Below are positions 44,021-53,105 of a stretch of 64,000 nucleotides of DNA, one piece after another (position 1 is the first letter of the stretch; each line of letters begins with the position of its first letter). The translations under genes and the position numbers were made by a program. The stretch lies in contig JAJQCQ010000013.1 in the NCBI GenBank assembly GCA_021202635.1, forward strand, positions 25,196 through 89,195, read 5' to 3'. The notes below the pieces were generated by a model. It was not told the origin of the DNA, searched no databases, and saw only the letters and a program-made list of their open reading frames with translations. The stretch is from Lachnospiraceae bacterium. GTDB taxonomy: Bacteria > Bacillota > Clostridia > Lachnospirales > Lachnospiraceae.

Positions 44021-44701
44021 TTATCTGGCGCCATACATATCATAATACGCATCAATCGCTGCCTTTATCTCATCATCGATGACAACCCGGCCCTTGTACT
44101 TTCGCCCATACAGATGTTCCACGACCTCCGCCATCGTCACGATCGCAGTCGTCTGTATCCCGTAGGTCTCCTCGATCTGCCGCAGTGCACTCTTTTCGCC
44201 CGTGCCGCGCTCCATGCGATCCACAGAAACAACCAGGCCAAGCACCTCTACCTCTCCCTGCGCCCGGATGATCGGAAGCGTCTCCTGAATCGAAGTCCCG
44301 GCTGTCGTCACATCCTCAATGATCACCACGCGGTCTCCATTGCAGATCGGACTGCCGAGCAGAATGCCCTTATCCCCGTGGTCCTTGACCTCCTTGCGGT
44401 TCGAGCAGTAACGGATATCTGCCTTATATTTATCGCTGAGCGCCATGGTTGCAGCGACAGAAAGCGGAATCCCCTTATACGCCGGTCCAAACAGCACATC
44501 AAAATCCAGGCCAAACTTTTCTTTGATCGCCTGCGCATAATATTCACCCAGCCTGCAAAGCTGTGCACCCGTCCGATAAAATCCGGTATTAATAAAAAAC
44601 GGCGTCTTTCTCCCGCTCTTTGTCACAAAATCGCCAAAGCGAAGTACGTCACAATCTACCATAAATTCGATAAATTCTTTTTTGTAAGCTTCCATCGTCA
44701 T
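44021..44701 (-). CDS. pyrE: Orotate phosphoribosyltransferase
   Basis: 226 residues. The type I PRTase fold shows FGPAYKGIPLSVAAT and the PRPP-binding loop VVIIEDVTTAGTSIQE, preceded by SGRKTPFFINTG. It converts orotate and PRPP to OMP in pyrimidine synthesis. ATG 44701 has AAGGAG four bases upstream; ATG 44695 is the alternative. It starts 10 bp after the stop of a RelE-type toxin gene, an unrelated neighbour. Other pyr genes are not in the window. Confidence 0.95.
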   Translation of the reverse strand: MTMEAYKKEFIEFMVDCDVLRFGDFVTKSGRKTPFFINTGFYRTGAQLCRLGEYYAQAIKEKFGLDFDVLFGPAYKGIPLSVAATMALSDKYKADIRYCSNRKEVKDHGDKGILLGSPICNGDRVVIIEDVTTAGTSIQETLPIIRAQGEVEVLGLVVSVDRMERGTGEKSALRQIEETYGIQTTAIVTMAEVVEHLYGRKYKGRVVIDDEIKAAIDAYYDMYGAR

Positions 44702-44711
44702 AAATCTCCTT

Positions 44712-44963
44712 CTAATATCTTTTGTATATTTCTCCCCGGTTTCCCGCATCAATTACAACTATAATCAGTTCTCCATGATCCACCTCATAAATAATACGGT
44801 AGCTGCCTGCCCGGAGACGCAATAACCCATTATGACCCTTGAGCGGTTTAATATCATCCCCTTCTGGAAGTTTTTCAATCTCGGCAACAATTCGTTTTTT
44901 CTCATTCTTTGGAAGACCATCAATAAACTTTTTTGCACGTTTCTTTAAAACAATCCGGTACAT
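44712..44963 (-). CDS. RelE/ParE family toxin
   Basis: 83 residues. The RelE fold is seen in MYRIVLKKRAKKFIDGLPKN, the basic central helix, PLKGHNGLLRLRAGSYRIIY, and the C-terminal VIDAGNRGEIYKRY. Family members cleave mRNA at the ribosome or poison gyrase; which applies here is unknown. ATG 44963 overlaps the antitoxin stop in a TGATG, a classic TA arrangement. Confidence 0.9.
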   Translation of the reverse strand: MYRIVLKKRAKKFIDGLPKNEKKRIVAEIEKLPEGDDIKPLKGHNGLLRLRAGSYRIIYEVDHGELIIVVIDAGNRGEIYKRY

Positions 44964-45178
44964 CAGGCAAGACCCCATTCTTTCTTGCATTCTTCCAAAG
45001 TGTATATATCATCTTTTTCCGGATCAGTATCTTTTTCATAATCAGCGAGCATCTTTTCGCAAAAATCATCATCCGCTTCTTCGTCTGCTGCCACACCTTG
45101 CACATATGCCAGAACATATCCGATTTTATACTCTGGTATGATATCGAGAAGCTGAATAATCCGTTGCTTTGTACTCAT
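44963..45178 (-). CDS. Antitoxin of the RelE-type toxin
   Basis: 71 residues: MSTKQRIIQLLDIIPEYKIG and an acidic C-terminal tail (EEADDDFCEKMLADYEKDTD), a composition typical of antitoxins that bind the basic toxin. No clear DNA-binding motif is visible, so autoregulation is not evident. Start ATG 45178 follows AAGGCGGTG. Coupled to the toxin by a 1-nt overlap. Confidence 0.75.
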   Translation of the reverse strand: MSTKQRIIQLLDIIPEYKIGYVLAYVQGVAADEEADDDFCEKMLADYEKDTDPEKDDIYTLEECKKEWGLA

Positions 45179-45242
45179 GCAATCACCGCCTTCGTTATTT
45201 TTGTCCAGTATACCACAGAAAAAACTCCTGTTCCACACTTTT

Positions 45243-46133
45243 TTATTCTCTTCGGAACCTCGCCTCTACCTCGCATGCTGCTTCTTCCATTTTTCGGTCA
45301 AATTCTTTCTTTTCATCTGCCGTATGCGGCAAACCCGCGTACAGCTCATAAAGCTCCCGATACTCGTCCCGGATGCCCTGCGCGTGCGGCACACGATAAG
45401 CACCGGCGTCACTGCCCGGCGCAATCCTCACCCCATATTGAAAGCCCTTTCGGATGATCGCACCCTGCCGTTCTTTGAGACGGCACAGCGCCTCGTCGTC
45501 GTAGCGCCCGCTTCCAATCAGATTGGAAATGGTCACAAAGGTCGGCACCCAGATCGTCCGGCTGTCACGCAAGGCCAGCAGACAGTCTTCGTCCATAAAA
45601 TTGCCATGCTCGATGGAATCCACTCCCGCGTCGATCACCGCCCGCACTGCGTCGGCTCCGTTTGTGTGTGCCATCACGGCAAAGCCCTCCTCATGGGCGA
45701 TGTGAATCATTTCGCGGATTTCTTCCCGACCAAGGGAGCTTTCCGTGAGTGCACCCTCACGTTCAAAATCCAGGATGCCGGATACCATGATTTTAATAAA
45801 ATCCGCCCCGGCCGCGCCCGCTTCCCTTACCAGTTGATGGTATTCCTTCATCGTATCAAACCCGCGCCCGACAATCTTACCGTAATGGCCGTTTTTGTGA
45901 ATCCCAAAAATCGGAGTGCGACAGGTAATCCCATACTCCGGCGCCAGCTTCGCCGCTAACGCCGACGCCCCATAATGATCGCCGCCATCGCGCAGATAAA
46001 TCACTCCGGCTCTGGCATAGGCAGCCAGCTTTTCGCGGATATCCGCCTCGTCCACGCCCAATTTGTAATGAGCCGCCGCCGCCCGGTAGTTCTCGCCGTT
46101 CATAAAAATATGCATATGACATTCATAAAACAT
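45243..46133 (-). CDS. Amidohydrolase family protein
   Basis: 296 residues. The metal-dependent hydrolase barrel is recognised from the first-strand H-x-H (YECHMHIF), a possible bridging Lys in ADFIKIMVSG, His in VMAHTNGADAV and SIEHGNFM, and the final Asp in APGSDAGAYRVPH. It belongs near the imidazolonepropionase/prolidase-like branch; the substrate is unknown. ATG 46133 is 10 nt after AAAGGAG. It stands between a TA pair and the structured gap 3' of gatB. Confidence 0.82.
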   Translation of the reverse strand: MFYECHMHIFMNGENYRAAAAHYKLGVDEADIREKLAAYARAGVIYLRDGGDHYGASALAAKLAPEYGITCRTPIFGIHKNGHYGKIVGRGFDTMKEYHQLVREAGAAGADFIKIMVSGILDFEREGALTESSLGREEIREMIHIAHEEGFAVMAHTNGADAVRAVIDAGVDSIEHGNFMDEDCLLALRDSRTIWVPTFVTISNLIGSGRYDDEALCRLKERQGAIIRKGFQYGVRIAPGSDAGAYRVPHAQGIRDEYRELYELYAGLPHTADEKKEFDRKMEEAACEVEARFRRE

Positions 46134-46243
46134 AGGAATTGTTCTCCTTTTCCTCTGTGCCCGGCAACCAGGCAAAAAAAGCTCGCCAAGTCATTATTTC
46201 CGTTCGCGATCGTGTAATCAAGCAGAAGGCAGTCCTGCACAAT

Positions 46244-46360
46244 CGGATAGGGAGAGTTCTCTCTCCCCTATCCGTCTGCGCGAGCCGGGTGCGGCTTTAG
46301 CCGCAAAACTCCTTACCCGGCTCTGTGCATAAATACGTAAGGGATGGGCAAGCCCATCCC
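46244..46360. other. Cluster of three strong hairpins between gatB and the amidohydrolase gene
   Basis: Perfect or near-perfect stem-loops follow each other: 46244-46274 (CGGATAGGGAGAG with its complement), 46283-46322 (AGCCGGGT/ACCCGGCT enclosing GCGGC/GCCGC) and 46341-46360 (GGGATGGGC/GCCCATCCC). None is followed by a clear T-run on the minus strand. This could be a structured RNA, a 5' regulatory region of the amidohydrolase gene, or an array of repeats. Confidence 0.45.
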
Positions 46361-46393
46361 CTGCAAACGCGTTTCCATCGCGTCACATATGTC

Positions 46394-47827
46394 TCAGGCC
46401 AGCAGTTCCCGCAGCATCGCATTTACAGCCGCCGGATTTGCCTTGCCCTTCATCGCTTTCATCGTCTGCCCGACAAGGAAACCAAGGGCTTTTTCTTTGC
46501 CGCCCTTGTAATCCGCCACGGACTGCGGATTTGCCGCGATCACGCCCTCTACGATAGTGCGCAGCTCGCCTTCATCGTTGACCGTCTTCAGGCCATGCTC
46601 TTCCACATATGCTTCCGGATCTACATCCTCGCGGAAAATCTGTTCGAAGACTTCCTTCGCGACGGTCTGATTGATGGTTCCGGCTTCTGCCAGGTCGATC
46701 AGCTTCGCCAGATGCTTCGGTGAGAAATCCAGTGTCTCCGGCTCGCGGTTTTCTTCCTTGAGCAGACGCAGCGTCTCGCCCATCAGCCAGTTGGACACCT
46801 TTTTCGGCTTGCCGCAGAGTGCGGTCGCCTCCTCAAAAATATCCGCCATGTGCTTGGATTCGGTAATGATGCCCGCATCGTATTCCGGTATGTCAAACTC
46901 TTTTTTGTATCGCGCCAATTTCTCCGTGCGCAGCTCCGGCTGGCGGTCTTTGACGGCCTGCAGCCACTCGTCGCTGATCACGATCGGCACCAGATCCGGA
47001 TCCGGGAAATAGCGGTAATCGTGCGCATCTTCCTTCGAACGCATCGGATAAGAATATTCTTTGTTGTCGTCCCAGCGGCGGGTCTCCTGAATCACCGGTT
47101 TTCCCTCTTCGAGCAGCTCGATCTGCCGTTCCCGCTCGCCGTCAATCGCACGCGCGATCGCTTTAAAAGAGTTCAGGTTCTTCATCTCCGTACGGGTACC
47201 AAATTTTTCTGCCCCCAGCTCCCGCACAGAAAGATTGACGTCCGCACGCATGGAGCCTTCCTGCAGCTTGCAGTCGGAAGCACCCAGATACTGGATGATC
47301 AGACGCAGCTTTTCCAGATAAGCAATGACCTCCTCCGCGCTGCGCATATCCGGCTCAGAGACGATCTCAATCAGCGGCACGCCGCTGCGGTTGTAGTCCA
47401 CCAGAGAGCAGTCTTCCCACTCGTCATGGATCAGCTTCCCGGCGTCCTCTTCCATATGGATTTCATGAATGCCGATTTTGCGCGTTCCGGCCGAGGTATC
47501 GACCTCCACATAGCCATCGTGGCAGATCGGCAGATAAAGCTGAGAAATCTGATAGTTCTGCGGATTATCCGGGTAAAAATAATTCTTGCGGTCAAATTTG
47601 CAGAACTGGTGAATCTCGCAATTGGTTGCCAGGCCGACGGCCATCGCGTACTCCACCACCTGCTTATTCAGGACAGGAAGGGAACCCGGCATTCCGGTGC
47701 AGACCGGGCAGGTGTGCGCATTCGGAGCCGCACCGAACGCGGTTGAGCAGCCGCAGAAAATCTTGGTCTTTGTCGCCAGTTCTACATGAACCTCCAGTCC
47801 AATGACGGTCTCATACTGCTTCGCCAT
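46394..47827 (-). CDS. gatB: Asp-tRNA(Asn)/Glu-tRNA(Gln) amidotransferase subunit B
   Basis: 477 residues. MAKQYETVIGLEVHVEL is the family start; ATG 47827 follows GGAGGG. The zinc-site region contains CGCSTAFG and CPVCTGMPGSLPVLN. The catalytic cradle has YYPDNPQNYQISQ-like sequence (FYPDNPQNYQISQLY) and MEEDAGKLIH. The tail domain YqeY-like ends VNAMLRELL. GatB phosphorylates and amidates the misacylated tRNA using ammonia delivered by GatA. It begins one nt after the gatA stop codon. Confidence 0.97.
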   Translation of the reverse strand: MAKQYETVIGLEVHVELATKTKIFCGCSTAFGAAPNAHTCPVCTGMPGSLPVLNKQVVEYAMAVGLATNCEIHQFCKFDRKNYFYPDNPQNYQISQLYLPICHDGYVEVDTSAGTRKIGIHEIHMEEDAGKLIHDEWEDCSLVDYNRSGVPLIEIVSEPDMRSAEEVIAYLEKLRLIIQYLGASDCKLQEGSMRADVNLSVRELGAEKFGTRTEMKNLNSFKAIARAIDGERERQIELLEEGKPVIQETRRWDDNKEYSYPMRSKEDAHDYRYFPDPDLVPIVISDEWLQAVKDRQPELRTEKLARYKKEFDIPEYDAGIITESKHMADIFEEATALCGKPKKVSNWLMGETLRLLKEENREPETLDFSPKHLAKLIDLAEAGTINQTVAKEVFEQIFREDVDPEAYVEEHGLKTVNDEGELRTIVEGVIAANPQSVADYKGGKEKALGFLVGQTMKAMKGKANPAAVNAMLRELLA

Positions 47828-47828
47828 A

Positions 47829-49415
47829 TTATTCGCCCTCCTTGTCTGCCGCTGTTTTCTGTATATTTTCCGTTCCATTTGCCGCAAAAGAAGTCTCTTT
47901 CCCACTGCATTTATCCGCATTTCTCTGGCATACACAACCATTTGCGTTATTTTTCTTCGCAATCTCCGGCACCAGGAACCGCCCGCGCGCCTGCTCAAAC
48001 GCATAGGCCGCGCGCAGAATCGCTTTTTCATTAAAGCAGTCGCCAATCATCTGCACACCGATCGGCAGACCCTTACTATCCAGCCGGCAGGGCACAGAAA
48101 TTCCGGGCAGACCGGCCAGATTGACAGAAATCGTATAGATATCGCCGAGATACATCTTCAGCGGATCGCTTAAACTCTTGCCGAGCTCCGGCGCAGTCGT
48201 CGGCGACGCCGGCGCCAGAATAATGTCATATTTTTCAAACGCGCGGTCAAAGGACTGCTTGATCAGAGCCTTGGTGCGCAAGGCTTTCAGATAGTAAGCG
48301 TCGTAATAACCGGAGCTTAAAACGAACGAGCCGAGCATAATCCGCCGTTTCACTTCCTCGCCGAAGCCCTCGGAACGGCTCTTTTTATACATATTATGGA
48401 GTCCCTCATACTCCGCCGCGCGGTAGCCATACTTCACACCGTCAAAGCGGGAAAGATTCGAGCTCGCCTCCGCGGAAGCGATCACGTAATACGCCGGAAT
48501 CGCATACTCTACCAGGCTCAGATCAAATTCTTCAACGATGGCTCCCTTCTGGCGCAGGACATCCGCCGTATCCAGCACCGCCTGGCGCACCTCGTCGTCC
48601 AGGCCTTCCCCGAGATAGTCCGACGGAATACCAACGCGAAGTCCCTTTACATCATCGACAAGGGCAGAGGTAAAATCACAGTCTGTCCGCGCTACCGAAG
48701 TGCTGTCCTTTTTATCGTGTGAAGCAATCATCTCCAGAATCGCCGCGCAGTCGGAAACATCCTTCGCAATCGGTCCGATCTGGTCAAGCGAAGAGCCATA
48801 GGCAATCAGCCCATAACGGGACACCGTACCGTAAGTCGGCTTTAACCCGACCACACCGCAGAACGAACCCGGCTGCCGGATCGAACCGCCGGTATCGGAG
48901 CCGAGCGCGTAAGGCGCTTCCCCGGCTGCCACTGCCACACAGGAGCCGCCGGAAGAACCGCCCGGCACATGGCCGGTATTCCACGGATTCTTCGTGGGGC
49001 CAAAGGCGGAGGTCTCCGTCGTGCTGCCCATCGCGAACTCATCCATGTTCGTCTTTCCGAGGATCACCGCTCCGGCTTTTTCCATATTCAAAACCGCTTC
49101 CGCCGAATAGGTCGGCACAAAATTATACAAAATCTTAGAGCTGCAGGTGGTCAGCAGACCTTCCGTACAGATATTATCCTTGACCGCTGCCGGTACTCCC
49201 GCGAGCGGGCCTGTGATACTGCCGTCCTCAATGCCCGCCTGCACCTGATCCGCACGGGCATACGCCGCCTCCTGATCCAGCGTCACATAGCTGTTCAGCT
49301 CGCCGTCCAGCGCCGCGATGCGCTGATAAGAGGCATCCACCGCTTCACGGACTGAGATTTCTTTCTTCTTAATCATTCTGCCCAGCTCCAGGGCAGTCCG
49401 TTCCGTAATCTGCAT
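47829..49415 (-). CDS. gatA: Asp-tRNA(Asn)/Glu-tRNA(Gln) amidotransferase subunit A
   Basis: 528 residues. The amidase signature is complete: Lys in AAVKDNI and the Ser-cisSer-Ser site GGSSGGSCVAVAAG, SDTGGSIRQPGSFCG. GatA hydrolyses glutamine and feeds ammonia to GatB. The C-terminal ~40 residues (after FLVPEIAKK) form an extra Cys/Asn/Lys-rich tail not usual in GatA. ATG 49415 follows AAAGGGATG. Confidence 0.97.
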   Translation of the reverse strand: MQITERTALELGRMIKKKEISVREAVDASYQRIAALDGELNSYVTLDQEAAYARADQVQAGIEDGSITGPLAGVPAAVKDNICTEGLLTTCSSKILYNFVPTYSAEAVLNMEKAGAVILGKTNMDEFAMGSTTETSAFGPTKNPWNTGHVPGGSSGGSCVAVAAGEAPYALGSDTGGSIRQPGSFCGVVGLKPTYGTVSRYGLIAYGSSLDQIGPIAKDVSDCAAILEMIASHDKKDSTSVARTDCDFTSALVDDVKGLRVGIPSDYLGEGLDDEVRQAVLDTADVLRQKGAIVEEFDLSLVEYAIPAYYVIASAEASSNLSRFDGVKYGYRAAEYEGLHNMYKKSRSEGFGEEVKRRIMLGSFVLSSGYYDAYYLKALRTKALIKQSFDRAFEKYDIILAPASPTTAPELGKSLSDPLKMYLGDIYTISVNLAGLPGISVPCRLDSKGLPIGVQMIGDCFNEKAILRAAYAFEQARGRFLVPEIAKKNNANGCVCQRNADKCSGKETSFAANGTENIQKTAADKEGE

Positions 49416-49518
49416 GTCGTCATCCCTTTCCTGATTACTCATTACAGGTCATGCATCCCGCACAATTCCTGATTGCTGTATCTGTCTTTCGTCTCTCTTC
49501 CGGAAAATCCTTTACAGA

Positions 49519-49812
49519 TCACTCTACCGTCTTCGGCACCATAAAGGACTGCTCCTTCGCCGCAGGCGCGTTTTTCAGCGTCGCTTCGTGCTCATCTCCA
49601 TTGGTCACGACATCCTCACGGAACACATTGCTGACCGGAAATACATGAGACATCGGCTCCACACCGGACGTGTCCAGTTCATTTAATTTATCTACATAAT
49701 CGAGCATCCGGCCGATATCCTTCTTTGCCTGCTCCTTCTCCTCGTCGGACAGCTCCAGCTTCGCCAGAATGCCGACATATTCAATCGTCTCATCACTGAT
49801 AATATTTGCCAT
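49519..49812 (-). CDS. gatC: Asp-tRNA(Asn)/Glu-tRNA(Gln) amidotransferase subunit C
   Basis: 97 residues, normal GatC length. It wraps around GatA and GatB and stabilises the complex. Typical segments are [35 protein letters not shown] and the C-terminal SFMVPKTVE. First of the gatCAB genes. Confidence 0.95.
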   Translation of the reverse strand: MANIISDETIEYVGILAKLELSDEEKEQAKKDIGRMLDYVDKLNELDTSGVEPMSHVFPVSNVFREDVVTNGDEHEATLKNAPAAKEQSFMVPKTVE

Positions 49813-49925
49813 GTTCTCCTCCTGTTTTGACCTGGCACCAGAATCATGTCAGATACACATCCTGTCCTAACCCGTGCAATGATTTGCAAACATATTTTGC
49901 GGCCAGATTCCATGTACTTAGTTCC

Positions 49926-51122
49926 TTACCAGCTGGGCAGCAGCCACACCTCTGTATCGTCTGAATACAGGGTCACCGTAATCGTATCTCCCTCTGCAAA
50001 CGGGAACCGCAAAAATTCCACCCATTCCCCGCCAAGCAGGATTTCCGAATAATAGCCGTCCTCCGCTTCGATCTCTACATAGGCAACCGGGTTGTCTCCA
50101 TAGGCGACAACGTCATAAGCTCCGGCCTCAAATCCGCCCTGCCCAACGGTCAGCGTCTCCTCTTCCTCCAGAAGCCAGTTCCCCAGATTCTGCTCTTCGT
50201 GTTCAACCAGGGAATCCATTCCCTCACCTTCTCCGGTCAGCCATACCATGGAGCTCATGCCCTCCACGACCAGAACCATGCTTTCCTCCAGAGAAATTAC
50301 CGGCGAAAGCTCATACCAGGGGCATTCCTCTCCCTCCATATAATCCGGATAAGCCGCCTGCTCCTCCTCGGAATAGAGAAGCCAGTAGTCATAGTAGCCA
50401 GCCTCGTCCGTCCGGTAAACAGAAACCCAGGCCGTGTCCGTAAGGCACTCCAGCTGGTAAACGCCTACGGGAATCTCATAACCGACATAATAATATCCCT
50501 GCGGCAGTTCCATGGAAACATAGCCTTCAAAGTCCTCGTCCCACGCTCTCCGCTCGGGGCGTTCCTCTGAATCAGATGAATCCCAGTAAGGATCGCCTGC
50601 GGCTTCCACCGCCTCTTCCAGGTCTTCGTTGACGGAACGGATATCCTCATCCGACCAGCTGCCCTCGTCCGCGTAATCCTCTTCCAAAAAGCCAAGCTCT
50701 TCCAGCGCATACCGAATCTCATACCGCATTTCATATGTTGCGTCTCCCAAGGCGTCCAGGGCGTCCGCAAACAAATCAAAAAACGCGTTTCCAAAAAGCT
50801 CAAAGACCACAAACAGAATCACAATCCAGCGGAGCAGACGGTGTTTTTTGCGGGGCGTAGTTCCCGCCCCGGATTTCGTTCGGGAATCCCCTGCCGAAGC
50901 TTCCCGTGCCATCCAAAGCTGCTCCTTCCGCGCCCGCTTCCGCGGATTTTCGCGATTGAGCATATCCTCACAGTCTCCCGAATGGAGCTTCATACCATCC
51001 TCATTGTGGGCATTCAAGTGATACTTCTCATCGTTTTTCGTGTTATCCCAGCCGCATTCCATGCATATGCCGGAGGGCGAAACCTTTCCGCCGCAAAGCG
51101 TACAGCGATTCTTTCGTGCCAT
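49926..51122 (-). CDS. Zinc-ribbon membrane protein of unknown function
   Basis: 398 residues. The N-terminus has a zinc-ribbon-like CTLCGGKVSPSGICMECGW. A basic cytoplasmic stretch and a single helix (LLRWIVILFVVFELFGNAFF) follow, then an acidic extracytoplasmic part rich in Tyr, Trp, Asp and Glu. That part appears to hold two beta-rich repeats of the kind 'GYEIPVGVYQLEC' and 'GFEAGAYDVVAYG'. I do not recognise the family. It sits between aspS and gatC, so it may share the T-box-controlled transcript. Confidence 0.75.
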   Translation of the reverse strand: MARKNRCTLCGGKVSPSGICMECGWDNTKNDEKYHLNAHNEDGMKLHSGDCEDMLNRENPRKRARKEQLWMAREASAGDSRTKSGAGTTPRKKHRLLRWIVILFVVFELFGNAFFDLFADALDALGDATYEMRYEIRYALEELGFLEEDYADEGSWSDEDIRSVNEDLEEAVEAAGDPYWDSSDSEERPERRAWDEDFEGYVSMELPQGYYYVGYEIPVGVYQLECLTDTAWVSVYRTDEAGYYDYWLLYSEEEQAAYPDYMEGEECPWYELSPVISLEESMVLVVEGMSSMVWLTGEGEGMDSLVEHEEQNLGNWLLEEEETLTVGQGGFEAGAYDVVAYGDNPVAYVEIEAEDGYYSEILLGGEWVEFLRFPFAEGDTITVTLYSDDTEVWLLPSW

Positions 51123-51266
51123 ACCGTTTTCCTATTTCCCTTTCATAACTCATGTCCCTGTGGAGTACGCAATCCGGTTATTCAGCCAAAGTCCATCCTC
51201 GTCCTGCGGGCGGGATAAACCCTCGCCGGGTGGCATCCCCTGTTCTGAAATTTACAGCCGTAACAC

Positions 51267-52598
51267 TTACGGCTCCAGTCTCGACAAATCACGCGGGAAG
51301 AGCGTCGTCTCCCGGACGTTTTCCTCCCCGACCAGCTTCATCGTCAGGCGCTCCAGTCCGATTCCCAGCCCGCCATGCTTCGGCATGCCGTATTTGAAGG
51401 TATCCAGGTACATATCCATGCCTTCCTCCGTCATACCCCGCGCCGCGATTTTCTCGCGCAGCATCTGATAGTCATGGATACGCTGTCCGCCCGTTGTAAT
51501 CTCCAGTCCGCGGAACAGCAGGTCAAAGCTCAGCGTAAACCGCGGATCTGCCGGGTCGTCCATCGCGTAAAACGGTCTCTTTTTCGACGGATAATGCGTT
51601 ACAAACACAAAGTCCGCACCGTATTCCTCTTTAAAGTAACGGCCGATCAGATTCTCCTCCTCCGGCTCCAGGTCGAACGGGTTACGAATCTTGCGGTTGT
51701 ATTTTTCCGAGACAAGCTCTTTGGCCTTATCAAACCGCACCATCGGGATCTTTTCCGTTTCCGGCAGCGTTACATTCAGGATGCGCAGCTCTTCCGCGTA
51801 TTCCTTCTGAAGCAGCGCCATCGTGTACTGAAGAAATCCGGTCTCCATCGCCATGATGTCCACATAGCTGTCAATATAGCCCATCTCAAAATCCAGGCTC
51901 GTATATTCATTCAGGTGGCGCTTTGTATTGTGCTTCTCCGCGCGGAACACCGGCCCGGTCTCAAACACACGGTCAAACACCCCTACCATCATCTGCTTGT
52001 AAAACTGCGGGCTCTGCGCCAGCACCGCCGGACGGTGGAAATAATCCAGCTTGAAAATATTCGCGCCGCCCTCTGCGCCTCTCGCACCGATCTTCGGCGT
52101 GTGAATTTCCGTAAACTGCTGCTGTGTCAGATACTCGCGGAACCCGCGCACCAGCCCCTCCTGAATGCGGAACTTCGCCCGCTCGCGCACATTGCGCAGG
52201 GAAATGCTGCGGTTATCCAGTTTCGCCTCCAGAGAAGTGTTCAGCTTCCATTTACCGATCGGCAGCGGCAGCGGCGCGTAAGTCTCCGTCAAAATCTCCC
52301 CGCTCTTCACCCGCAGCTCAATCCCATGCGGCGCACGCGCGTCCTCACTCAGCACACCGGTCAGCTCCACCGTCTGCGACTCGCGCAGCTTCTTCGCGGA
52401 CAGCTCCGATACGTTCTCCTCAAACACGCACTGCAGCAGCCCCTCGCGCTTGCGCAGTACGACGAAGCACACCTCGCCCATATCGCGGATTGAGTGCACA
52501 AAGCCGTTCACCTTGACCTCCGTGCCGATGCGCTCCGGGGCGAGAAGCTCACTCAGCTCCAGCGTCTCCTTCTGTGTCAGTCCTGATAAAAATTCCAT
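51267..52598 (-). CDS. aspS: Aspartyl-tRNA synthetase, archaeal/short type (probably non-discriminating)
   Basis: 443 residues, the short type without the bacterial GAD insertion. It aligns along its length with archaeal AspRS: the N-terminal OB-fold (GFVHSIRDMGEVCFVVLR), motif 2 FRAEKHNTKRHLNEY, and motif 3 GIGLERLTMKLVG, with KYGMPKHGG before it. Because gatCAB follows and no asparaginyl-tRNA synthetase is seen, it probably aspartylates tRNA-Asn as well as tRNA-Asp; this is inferred. ATG 52598 has GGAGGAG six bases upstream. A T-box leader precedes it. Confidence 0.92.
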   Translation of the reverse strand: MEFLSGLTQKETLELSELLAPERIGTEVKVNGFVHSIRDMGEVCFVVLRKREGLLQCVFEENVSELSAKKLRESQTVELTGVLSEDARAPHGIELRVKSGEILTETYAPLPLPIGKWKLNTSLEAKLDNRSISLRNVRERAKFRIQEGLVRGFREYLTQQQFTEIHTPKIGARGAEGGANIFKLDYFHRPAVLAQSPQFYKQMMVGVFDRVFETGPVFRAEKHNTKRHLNEYTSLDFEMGYIDSYVDIMAMETGFLQYTMALLQKEYAEELRILNVTLPETEKIPMVRFDKAKELVSEKYNRKIRNPFDLEPEEENLIGRYFKEEYGADFVFVTHYPSKKRPFYAMDDPADPRFTLSFDLLFRGLEITTGGQRIHDYQMLREKIAARGMTEEGMDMYLDTFKYGMPKHGGLGIGLERLTMKLVGEENVRETTLFPRDLSRLEP

Positions 52599-52723
52599 AA
52601 TAGTCTCCTCCTTAATATGACCTGCATCGCTCTTTGATGCAGAACGAAGCGCGCCATTGCCATCAGGCAGTTTTGCATGGCATGGCTCACCAAATTGCGT
52701 TCCGGGAGAATTTGTCTTATGGA

Positions 52724-53020
52724 ACAAAAAATCCCGGAACATCTGAATCGATATTCCGGGACGGATAATCATTACCCGCGGTACCACCCGCATTGCAGCC
52801 TAATATAACTTCATTCGCTAAGCGAACCAGAAAATATTATCTGCCTCTCATATACACTTAACGCGTGCTACGTACTGCCCTACTATGTCTTTTAAAACGG
52901 TTCGAACAGTCGGCTCCGGAGTGTTCCCTTTTGTTTCTTTCCCTTCATCAGCGCTCTCAGTCGGTGACGCCGAATTCCTGTCAAGTTCCAGAAGCAGAGT
53001 CTCCTTCACTGCCTTTTTCT
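52724..53020 (-). promoter_or_regulatory. T-box riboswitch of the aspS-gatCAB transcript
   Basis: The canonical T-box GGGTGGTACCGCGG lies at 52789-52776 on the minus strand. The terminator TCCCGGAATATC...GTTCCGGGA with a T6 tail is at 52761-52724, 126 bp before aspS. It senses uncharged tRNA: pairing with the tRNA acceptor end favours the antiterminator. A candidate specifier AAC (52925-52923), followed by A and CTCC (52921-52918), sits opposite GGAG (53004-53001) near the 5' end. This would mean tRNA-Asn, but the stem I fold is my own reading. Confidence 0.88.
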
Positions 53021-53026
53021 AGGGTT

Positions 53027-53055
53027 ATCCTAGCACATTTTTTATAGCGTGGCAA
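53027..53055 (-). promoter_or_regulatory. Promoter of the T-box leader
   Basis: Minus strand TTGCCA (53055-53050) and TAGGAT (53032-53027), 17-bp spacer, directly ahead of the T-box 5' end. Confidence 0.6.
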
Positions 53056-53105
53056 GGGGGAATTTTAAAAAGCTTACCAAAATCACATTTCACTGAAAAG
53101 CGGCC

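Noticed and set aside
44712..45178. RelE-type toxin-antitoxin pair as a novel system
   Set aside because: Gene sizes, order and the stop/start overlap are standard for RelE-type modules; listed as features only.
48719..49138. Open frame antisense to gatA
   Set aside because: Shadow of conserved gatA sequence; low-complexity Ser/Arg/Pro translation.
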